NCBI GenBank assembly: GCA_024278015.1
Contig: JAJRUC010000534.1
Location: forward strand, 1 to 5,366
DNA: 5,366 nt
DNA from: Chloroflexota bacterium
Lineage (GTDB): Bacteria > Chloroflexota > Anaerolineae > 4572-78
Direction of reading: 5' to 3'
Shown here piece after piece: positions 1-4,143 of this stretch (position 1 is its first letter; each line of letters begins with the position of its first letter). Under the pieces are notes generated by a model, which did no database searches, was not told the origin of the DNA, and saw nothing but the letters and a program-made list of their open reading frames with translations. Position numbers and translations under genes: made by a program.

Positions 1-514
1 CCTGAAGTTCCAGTTGCAGGTCACCCAAGGTTTCGTTGATGGTTTCGGTCAGGTTTTTAACGGCATCATCAGGAAAATTAAACGAGGCCATTTTGGCTTC
101 TTCGACGGTAATTTCCAGTTGCCCATTGGCGTTTACGGCCGGAATGGCTACAATAAGCGCAGGCAAGGCGGCAGGCCCTACCCCTTCAATTTTGCCGGTA
201 ATGTAAATTTTGCCGGCAGTGAACCAGATTTGCGGCTCGGAAAAAGGGATGTCGGCCCGCTTTTGCAGGGCCATGGTCACCAACGAGGTGGCCTCCTGAT
301 TGGTCAATCGAAACCGAAATTGACGGTTTCCGGCGGCTTCTTGCATGGCCTGGTTAAAATTTTGCTCGGTGCGGTCCACCGCTTCCTGTTGCGGTTCAAT
401 GTAGCCTTCGGGGGGAGTGGGCAGGCTGTCTTTTTTGGCGCTCAGGCTGCAAGCCAGGCTGGACAGGGTTAAAATTAAAACGACCAACAACCATCGACCG
501 GCAGATTTGCTCAT
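1..514 (-). CDS. Partial lipoprotein of unknown function (C-terminus off window)
   Basis: I do not recognise the family. Reading the complement from the ATG at 514-512 gives 171 residues without a stop, running off the left edge. A typical lipoprotein signal peptide is visible: a basic start (MSKSAGR), a hydrophobic stretch at about residues 8-21, and the lipobox LSSLAC with Cys22 as the predicted lipidated residue. A polar linker rich in Pro, Glu and Gln follows. From about residue 60 there is a mixed alpha/beta region (FRFRLTNQEATSLV, then IWFTAGKIYITGKIEG). Alternating hydrophobic strands after an 'LT..EA..L' helix vaguely recall the YpmS/LmeA-type lipid-binding folds, but this is only an impression. 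The start is well supported: AAGGAGG lies at 527-521, six bases from the ATG, and a good promoter lies further upstream. It is transcribed divergently from scpB and is probably exported and membrane-tethered. Confidence 0.8.
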   Translation of the reverse strand, partial: MSKSAGRWLLVVLILTLSSLACSLSAKKDSLPTPPEGYIEPQQEAVDRTEQNFNQAMQEAAGNRQFRFRLTNQEATSLVTMALQKRADIPFSEPQIWFTAGKIYITGKIEGVGPAALPALIVAIPAVNANGQLEITVEEAKMASFNFPDDAVKNLTETINETLGDLQLELQ

Positions 515-520
515 GGCACG

Positions 521-527
521 CCTCCTT
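521..527 (-). promoter_or_regulatory. Shine-Dalgarno site of the minus-strand lipoprotein
   Basis: AAGGAGG on the minus strand, six bases before the ATG at 514-512. It is one of only two strong Shine-Dalgarno sites in the window and fixes the start of a gene that is cut by the window edge. Confidence 0.8.
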
Positions 528-571
528 ATCTGATTGTATGGCACACAAATTTTATCCGGTAAACATGTTCA

Positions 572-600
572 TTCAAATTCTTCAGAAAGCTAATTATAGC
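572..600 (+). promoter_or_regulatory. Weak candidate promoter for the scpB operon
   Basis: TTCAAA (572-577) and TATAGC (595-600) are separated by 17 bp on the plus strand. Each is an imperfect match to the -35/-10 consensus. If used, transcription would begin near 607, only about 8 nt before the ATG at 615. That would fit the absence of any Shine-Dalgarno sequence upstream of scpB (a near-leaderless message). The -10 overlaps the opposing TATAAT, so the two promoters would exclude each other. Confidence 0.3.
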
Positions 601-621
601 ATTGAACAAAAAAGATGACAA
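593..621 (-). promoter_or_regulatory. Sigma-70-type promoter for the lipoprotein gene, overlapping the scpB start
   Basis: On the minus strand a -35 box TTGTCA (621-616, five of six consensus bases) and a perfect -10 box TATAAT (598-593) are separated by exactly 17 bp. Transcription would start near 586 and give a leader of about 70 nt before the lipoprotein ATG. The -35 box covers the first codons of scpB (ATG at 615), so the two divergent genes share promoter DNA. Seen directly; activity is inferred. Confidence 0.6.
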
Positions 622-1190
622 TCATTATGAATACTCCCCAACCTGAACTGCCCGGCTTTGCCCCGGAACAAACCGCCGCCCTGCTGGAAAGTTTGCTTTT
701 TGTGGCTGACCAACCCGTGGCTGTCTCTGAACTGGCGACTACGCTGAACATAACGCCGGCCAAAATTGAACGCGCGCTGGGCCTGCTGGCTGAATTGTAC
801 CAAAGCCGCTACCTGCGCGTGCAGCGACATGGCTCAAAAGTGCAATTAACCACCGCGCCGGAAGCCACGGCGTACATCGAACGTTTTTTGGGGCTGTCGC
901 TTTCCGGCAAACTGTCTACCGCCGCGCTGGAAGTGCTGGGCATGATTGCCTACAAACAACCCGTCACCCGCCCGGAAATTGAATCCATTCGGGGGGTAAG
1001 CAGCGACGGTGTGCTGCGGACGCTGCTCAGCAAAGGACTGGTGGAAGAGGTAGGCCGCCTGGATACGGTGGGACATCCCATTCAATACGGCACCACGTTT
1101 GAATTTTTGAAACATTTCGGGCTGTCTTCGCTTAAAGACCTGCCCACATTACAAATAGAGCCTGACGAGCCGGAAAGCGAAACCGACTAA
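615..1190 (+). CDS. scpB: Segregation and condensation protein B (ScpB)
   Basis: ScpB is the kite subunit of the bacterial SMC-ScpAB condensin, which dimerises and binds ScpA to compact and segregate the chromosome. The 191-residue product has the usual length. Two winged-helix domains are visible: the first at about residues 20-90 (LLESLLFVADQPV and a following helix-turn-helix), the second at about 100-172. The second carries the family signature: ALEVLGMIAYKQPVTRPEIE (105-124), then RGVSSDGVLRTLL (126-138), EEVGR (144-148) and YGTTFEFLKHFGL (158-170). A short acidic tail follows. No Shine-Dalgarno is visible at the ATG at 615 or at the in-frame ATG at 627, so the exact start is open. It is the first gene of a tight scpB-rluB-cmk cluster, a conserved neighbourhood in several Gram-positive-related phyla. 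scpA is not next to it; a divergent lipoprotein gene lies upstream instead. Confidence 0.95.
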   Translation: MTIIMNTPQPELPGFAPEQTAALLESLLFVADQPVAVSELATTLNITPAKIERALGLLAELYQSRYLRVQRHGSKVQLTTAPEATAYIERFLGLSLSGKLSTAALEVLGMIAYKQPVTRPEIESIRGVSSDGVLRTLLSKGLVEEVGRLDTVGHPIQYGTTFEFLKHFGLSSLKDLPTLQIEPDEPESETD

Positions 1191-1197
1191 GGCCCTG

Positions 1198-2088
1198 ATG
1201 CTTGCCTATTTTGCCGGAGACCGGCATAATAGGCGCGTTGTAAATTCAACAGATGATTGGGCGCAGGTAAAATTGCAAAAACAAAGCGACTTAATTCGAT
1301 TACAAAAATTTTTGGCCCAGGCGGGCGTTGCCTCTCGCCGGGCCGGCGAAGCCCTGATACGGGCCGGACGGGTGCAGGTAAACGGCAAAACCGTCGACCG
1401 GATGGGGGTTAAGATTTCCCCTGACCGGGACAAGGTAACAGTTGACGGCGCGGCGGTTCCTCTGCCGCATCAGACCCACACCTACGTTATATTCAACAAA
1501 CCCCGGTACGTTTTATCTACCACCAAAGACGAATGGGGCAAACGCAAAACGGTGTTCGATTTGGTCCGCGTGAAGGCCCGCGTCTTTCCGGTGGGGCGGC
1601 TTGATTTTGAAAGCGAGGGGCTGCTGCTGCTGACCACCGACGGCGACCTGGCCCAAAAGCTGACCCATCCGTCTTACGAACACGAGCGCGAATACGAAGT
1701 ACTGCTGAACAACGCCCCCGACAAAACGGCTTTAAGAAAATGGCGGGCCGGCGGGTTCATGGTTGATGAAAAGCCCGTTGCCCCCATGAACGTGGAACCC
1801 TTAACCCCAACCGGCCCGGGCTGGCTGCGAATTATTCTTAAAGAAGGCCGCAAACGGCACATCAGAGAAGTGGCCCGTCAACTGGGCTTTTCGGTCATCA
1901 CCCTGATACGGGTGCGGATGGGGCCGCTGAAACTGGGCAAGCTCAAACCGGGCAAATGGCGTTACCTTTCTCCCAGAGAAGTGGATATGTTGCGCCACAG
2001 TATCCATACCAGACCACGTACCCGAAAACCTGCGCACCTTTCAAGCAAAAAACACAAACCTCGCCCCCCGAAAGGTTCAGAACGATGA
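1198..2088 (+). CDS. rluB: 23S rRNA pseudouridine synthase, RluB/RsuA family
   Basis: Converts a uridine to pseudouridine in ribosomal RNA; in this family and context most likely the RluB-type modification of 23S rRNA near the peptidyl transferase centre. An S4 RNA-binding domain lies at about residues 33-85 (RLQKFLAQAGVASRRAGEAL, then GRVQVNG). The synthase domain follows at about 95-255, with the catalytic motif GRLDFESEGLLLLTTDG (133-149; Asp136 is the expected nucleophile) and the later motif EGRKRHIREVARQLG (216-230). The C-terminal 25 residues are a strongly basic tail (Lys, Arg, Pro), probably disordered and RNA-binding. The first 30 residues from the ATG at 1198 are not typical; a TTG at 1273, just before the S4 domain, may be the true start. 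The stop overlaps the cmk start by four bases (ATGA, 2085-2088), indicating translational coupling. Confidence 0.93.
   Translation: MLAYFAGDRHNRRVVNSTDDWAQVKLQKQSDLIRLQKFLAQAGVASRRAGEALIRAGRVQVNGKTVDRMGVKISPDRDKVTVDGAAVPLPHQTHTYVIFNKPRYVLSTTKDEWGKRKTVFDLVRVKARVFPVGRLDFESEGLLLLTTDGDLAQKLTHPSYEHEREYEVLLNNAPDKTALRKWRAGGFMVDEKPVAPMNVEPLTPTGPGWLRIILKEGRKRHIREVARQLGFSVITLIRVRMGPLKLGKLKPGKWRYLSPREVDMLRHSIHTRPRTRKPAHLSSKKHKPRPPKGSER
1207..1231 (+). repeat. Small inverted repeat at the head of rluB
   Basis: TGCCGG (1212-1217), a three-base AGA loop and CCGGCA (1221-1226) form a perfect 6-bp stem. After one T-T mismatch, four more pairs follow (TATT at 1207-1210 with AATA at 1228-1231). It sits between the scpB stop and the S4 domain of RluB. 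No run of T follows, so it is not an intrinsic terminator. It would be a leader hairpin if translation starts at the TTG at 1273. Confidence 0.4.
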
Positions 2089-2771
2089 AATCCCAAACCA
2101 TTGCCCTTGACGGCACCGCCGCTTCCGGCAAAACCACGGTCGGCTGGTTACTGGCCCAACGCTTAAACTACCTGTTTCTTGATACCGGCCTGATGTATCG
2201 GGCCATCACATGGGCGGCCCTGAATACCGGCATCAATCCGCATAACGAACAGGCCGTCTCTCGCTTGCTGGACGCCATCACCCTGAAGGTGCTGCCCCCC
2301 ACCGTTGACGATGGTCGAACCGCCACCATCCTGATTGATGACCGGGACGCCACGCCTTACCTGAGAAACCAGGATGTGACGGAACACGCCTCAATTATCT
2401 CTGCCTACCCCAAAGTGCGCCGCCTGTTAACCGGCCAACAGCGCCAAATTGCCCGCAGCGGGCCGGTGGTGATGGTTGGCCGAGACATCGGCACAGTGGT
2501 GTTGCCCCACGCCGATTTGAAAATCTTCACGGTCGCTTCGGCAGAAACCCGCGCCCGACGCCGTTACAAGGAATATCTGGCCTTGGGCCGGCAGGTTGAT
2601 TACGACCACCTGCTGGCCGCGATAGTGCGCCGCGACGAACTGGACCGCCACAACCCCATCGCCCCCATGATTCCGGCAGCGGACGCCATCACCATCAATA
2701 CAGATAATCTTTCAAAAGAGCAAGTGCTGGAGAAAATTGAAGCTCTCATCGGCCAAAAATCAACGCCCTGA
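2085..2771 (+). CDS. cmk: Cytidylate kinase (CMP/dCMP kinase)
   Basis: Phosphorylates CMP and dCMP with ATP to the diphosphates, a cytoplasmic pyrimidine-salvage and DNA-precursor step. At 228 residues it has the normal bacterial length. The P-loop is GTAASGKT (10-17). DTGLMYRA (33-40) matches the family's DTGxMYRA substrate motif, and GRDIGTVVLPHADLKIF (132-148) is the highly conserved central motif. RARRRYKE (156-163) is the lid region, and RRDELDR (182-188) plus PxxPAADAI (near 194-202) complete the substrate-binding side. The ATG at 2085 is preferred over an in-frame ATG at 1956, because the latter adds 43 unrelated residues fully inside rluB. The ATGA overlap with the rluB stop implies coupled translation. 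One mild oddity is Asn190 where an Arg is often seen three residues after the conserved Asp187 (D-x-x-R); Arg188 may compensate. Confidence 0.95.
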   Translation: MKSQTIALDGTAASGKTTVGWLLAQRLNYLFLDTGLMYRAITWAALNTGINPHNEQAVSRLLDAITLKVLPPTVDDGRTATILIDDRDATPYLRNQDVTEHASIISAYPKVRRLLTGQQRQIARSGPVVMVGRDIGTVVLPHADLKIFTVASAETRARRRYKEYLALGRQVDYDHLLAAIVRRDELDRHNPIAPMIPAADAITINTDNLSKEQVLEKIEALIGQKSTP

Positions 2772-2798
2772 TTGCGGGGTCAACTACGGATTCAGCGT

Positions 2799-3458
2799 AT
2801 GAATTCTTTTTCGGTCAATCAACTGCCCCTGTTTGCCAATGTATCGCCGGAAACCGCGCAAAAGCTCCGGGCGATTATGCGCATTGTGACCTTCTCCAAA
2901 GGCCGGATTATTATGCTGGAAGGAGATGAAAATGCGGCTGTTTTCCTGGTACTGGCAGGAGCAGTGCGCGTTTTTAAAACCAACCCGGATGGCCGCGAAC
3001 AAACCCTGCACCACATCATGCCCGGCAAGCCGTTCAACCTCCCGGCCGCCTTTACCCGCGACCATCGCTCGCCGGCCAGCGTGCAGGCCCTCAGCGATGT
3101 GCGGGCAGCAAGAATTTCGCAAGCCGACTTTCGGCGCATTACCATCGAAACCCCGGAAATTGCCCTGGCCGTCCTCAGTGATTTATCGGCCAAACTTCAG
3201 CATTTTGTGAACCTGACCCACGATTTGAGCCTGCGCAGCGTGCGCGGACGACTGGCAAAATTTTTGCTGGAAAACATGCAACAAACGCCTGATTCGCAAA
3301 CGTGGACCCAAACCGAAATTGCCCAGCAGATTGGTTCGGTGCGGGTGGTGGTCAGCCGCACCCTCAAAGCCTTTGCCCAGGAAGGATTCATTTCCACAGA
3401 AGGCTCCCGGATAGTCATCCTCAATTCGCAAGCGCTTCAGCATGAAATCGACACCTGA
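2799..3458 (+). CDS. Crp/Fnr-family transcriptional regulator, cysteine-free
   Basis: A 219-residue regulator with the Crp/Fnr layout: an N-terminal cyclic-nucleotide-binding-like beta barrel (about residues 10-120), a long dimerisation helix (about 120-145), and a C-terminal winged helix-turn-helix (about 147-210). The last includes RLAKFLLEN and WTQTEIAQQIGSVRVVVSRTLKAFAQEG (169-196). There is no cysteine in the protein, so it cannot bind an FNR-type iron-sulfur cluster. The phosphate-binding region (GKPFNLPAAFTRDHRSPASVQA, 76-97) lacks the Glu used by CRP to hold cAMP and looks closer to Dnr/Nnr-like members, which sense NO through heme; the ligand is not settled. In the recognition helix, Val replaces the usual Glu (R-V-V-V-S-R). 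I prefer the ATG at 2799; an in-frame TTG at 2772 abuts the cmk stop. The gene lies 27 bp after cmk and upstream of the redox operon it may control. Confidence 0.88.
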   Translation: MNSFSVNQLPLFANVSPETAQKLRAIMRIVTFSKGRIIMLEGDENAAVFLVLAGAVRVFKTNPDGREQTLHHIMPGKPFNLPAAFTRDHRSPASVQALSDVRAARISQADFRRITIETPEIALAVLSDLSAKLQHFVNLTHDLSLRSVRGRLAKFLLENMQQTPDSQTWTQTEIAQQIGSVRVVVSRTLKAFAQEGFISTEGSRIVILNSQALQHEIDT

Positions 3459-3489
3459 TCCCCCGCCGTTTCCCTTGAATTAATCTTCT

Positions 3490-3618
3490 CAGGACTTACG
3501 CAGTTGCGGCATGTTACCCTCCTCAAGCGGGGGGAAGTTAGCCCCTCCCCCGCTGTCGGGGGACGCGAAGCGGGGAGGGGGTAGAACACCGTGATTTACC
3601 GCAACTGCGTCAGTCCTG
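3490..3618. repeat. MITE-like element with 20-bp terminal inverted repeats
   Basis: The left end at 3490-3509 starts CAGGACTTACGCAG and ends GTTGCGG. The right end at 3599-3618 is its reverse complement in 19 of 20 positions; the only difference is T at 3497 against the complement of C3611. The element is 129 bp, has no transposase, and holds internal GC-rich inverted repeats. This is the build of a miniature inverted-repeat transposable element. Ends of the GGACTTACGCA type are familiar to me from insertion sequences of cyanobacteria and Chloroflexota, but I cannot name the family with confidence. No clear target-site duplication is seen in the flanks (TCT before, TAT after). Confidence 0.65.
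3526..3581 (+). repeat. Nested GC-rich inverted repeats with alternative pairings
   Basis: Three arms lie inside the MITE-like element. Arm A is AGCGGGGG (3526-3533), arm B ends in CCCCCGCT (3547-3554, extending back to 3542), and arm C is AGCGGGGAGGGGG (3569-3581). B pairs perfectly over 8 bp with A across a 13-nt loop. It pairs almost as well with C over about 12 positions, including one mismatch and one G-T pair, across a 14-nt loop. The two hairpins exclude each other. A and C are partial direct repeats. Confidence 0.6.
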
Positions 3619-3639
3619 TATATTCATATTTTGCCATTT

Positions 3640-3711
3640 TTCCCCTCCCCCCTGCCCATTGGGAAGCACCCAAACAACGGGCACAGGTGGGGATACAGGG
3701 GGGATGGGGAA
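3640..3711. repeat. Second long GC-rich inverted repeat
   Basis: TTCCCCTCCCCCCTG (3640-3654) is the reverse complement of the arm at 3696-3711 (CAGGGGGGATGGGGAA) except for one bulged base. The 41-nt interior has smaller self-complementary parts: CACC 3667-3670 with GGTG 3686-3689, and CCC 3669-3671 with GGG 3679-3681. The arms are purine-rich on one strand and pyrimidine-rich on the other. TTTTT precedes the left arm rather than following the right arm, so it does not look like a plus-strand terminator. It may be a second repeat element or a decayed one. Confidence 0.6.
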
Positions 3712-3794
3712 TATCCGCAATTTCAGACTTTTTGCCTCAATCTGAACATCTCCAGTTTTATCAAATTCTCGACCGCGTAAGGTGAGTTTGTAAT

Positions 3795-3810
3795 TGTTAC
3801 TTTTGTCACA
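3795..3810 (+). promoter_or_regulatory. CRP-like operator, TGTTA-N6-TCACA
   Basis: TGTTA (3795-3799), six bases (CTTTTG) and TCACA (3806-3810) match nine of the ten conserved bases of the CRP site TGTGA-N6-TCACA. The centre is 3802.5. The first base of the TATAAT at 3832 lies 29.5 bp downstream, which is the class II activator geometry (operator centred at -41.5). A second, overlapping palindrome, CTTTTG-N6-CAAAAG (3800-3817), is perfect and may be an alternative site. Match and spacing are seen directly; binding by the adjacent Crp/Fnr protein is inferred. Confidence 0.5.
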
Positions 3811-3831
3811 TCAAAAGCAACGGAATTCACG

Positions 3832-3837
3832 TATAAT
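3832..3837 (+). promoter_or_regulatory. -10 box of the redox operon promoter
   Basis: A perfect TATAAT with no good -35 box at 16-18 bp; a TTGTCA at 3803-3808 is 23 bp away, which is too far. A strong -10 with a missing -35 is typical of activator-dependent promoters and fits the CRP-like site upstream. Transcription would start near 3844, which is after the ATG at 3840 and so bears on the start of the next gene. Confidence 0.5.
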
Positions 3838-3839
3838 GA

Positions 3840-4139
3840 ATGTGTTCGATAGAATCCCCATCGAACAAAAAAGATGCGTGCGAGAGCAATTTGGAGACAG
3901 CCAGCCTGCCGATAACACACGACGATAAATGTACGGCGCGCGGTTTTTGTGTGACGGTTTGTCCTGACCGGGCGCTGCAACTCATTGACAAGCGGCCCAT
4001 CATCATAGACCCCACCCGTTGCGCATATTGCGGACTGTGTGAAGAAGCGTGTCCCCGCCAGGCCATCGAATTACGGTTCCGGATAATCGGACCATACGGT
4101 TTTTCAATCCCAACCCACATAACGACACCGACAGAGTGA
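3840..4139 (+). CDS. Small 4Fe-4S-type ferredoxin, one cluster cysteine replaced
   Basis: A small iron-sulfur electron carrier with two cluster motifs, numbered from the ATG at 3840. Motif 1 is C31-TARGF-C37-VTV-C41-P; its spacing fits CxxCxxCxxxCP with Arg34 in place of the second Cys. Motif 2 is complete: C61-AY-C64-GL-C67-EEA-C71-P. A protein with three plus four cysteines in this order would be expected to hold one [3Fe-4S] and one [4Fe-4S] cluster. No signal peptide is seen, so it is probably cytoplasmic. The start is uncertain. The ATG at 3840 lies upstream of the predicted transcription start and within a hairpin, and no homologous sequence is evident before about residue 24. A TTG at 3891 is the likelier start. 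The stop is four bases before the next gene, so the ferredoxin is probably co-transcribed with the two cytochromes and may exchange electrons with a quinone-linked partner. Confidence 0.82.
   Translation: MCSIESPSNKKDACESNLETASLPITHDDKCTARGFCVTVCPDRALQLIDKRPIIIDPTRCAYCGLCEEACPRQAIELRFRIIGPYGFSIPTHITTPTE
3843..3867 (+). promoter_or_regulatory. Stem-loop at the predicted 5' end of the redox operon transcript
   Basis: TGTTCGAT (3843-3850) and ATCGAACA (3860-3867) form a perfect 8-bp stem around a 9-nt loop. The predicted transcription start (about 3844) falls at the base of the stem, so the mRNA would begin with this hairpin. Such 5'-terminal stems can protect mRNA from decay. The same symmetrical sequence could instead be a repressor operator just downstream of the promoter. 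Confidence 0.5.
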
Positions 4140-4143
4140 GTCT

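Larger units (their letters stand above)
3459..3839. other. Gene-free, highly structured spacer between the regulator and the redox operon
   Basis: No convincing gene lies in these roughly 380 bases. In order they hold a MITE-like element (3490-3618), a second GC-rich inverted repeat (3640-3711), a small hairpin (TTCAGA 3722-3727 with TCTGAA 3741-3746), an AT-rich stretch, and the CRP-like site and -10 box of the next operon (3795-3837). No hairpin is followed by a T tract that would make a clear intrinsic terminator for the regulator gene. A 64-codon open frame starting at 3591 begins inside one inverted repeat and spans the other, so I treat it as spurious. Confidence 0.75.

Noticed and set aside
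14..472. Plus-strand open frame of 152 codons
   Set aside because: It lies antisense to the lipoprotein gene, which has a lipobox, a strong ribosome site and a promoter. The plus-strand product is Gly/Phe-rich with no signature.
1956..2084. Upstream ATG extension of cmk
   Set aside because: It adds 43 residues wholly inside rluB that do not resemble cytidylate kinase. The ATG at 2085 gives the normal length and an ATGA coupling overlap.
3490..3711. The GC-rich hairpins as a rho-independent terminator for the Crp/Fnr gene
   Set aside because: No T tract directly follows any right arm; TTTTT at 3637-3641 precedes a left arm instead.
3591..3785. 64-codon plus-strand open frame in the spacer
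   Set aside because: It starts inside the MITE-like right end and spans a long inverted repeat, with no ribosome site and no domain. Its composition follows the repeats.
3803..3837. TTGTCA (3803-3808) as the -35 partner of TATAAT (3832-3837)
   Set aside because: The spacer is 23 bp, far outside the 16-19 bp range. The bases are better explained as part of the CRP-like site and the overlapping palindrome.
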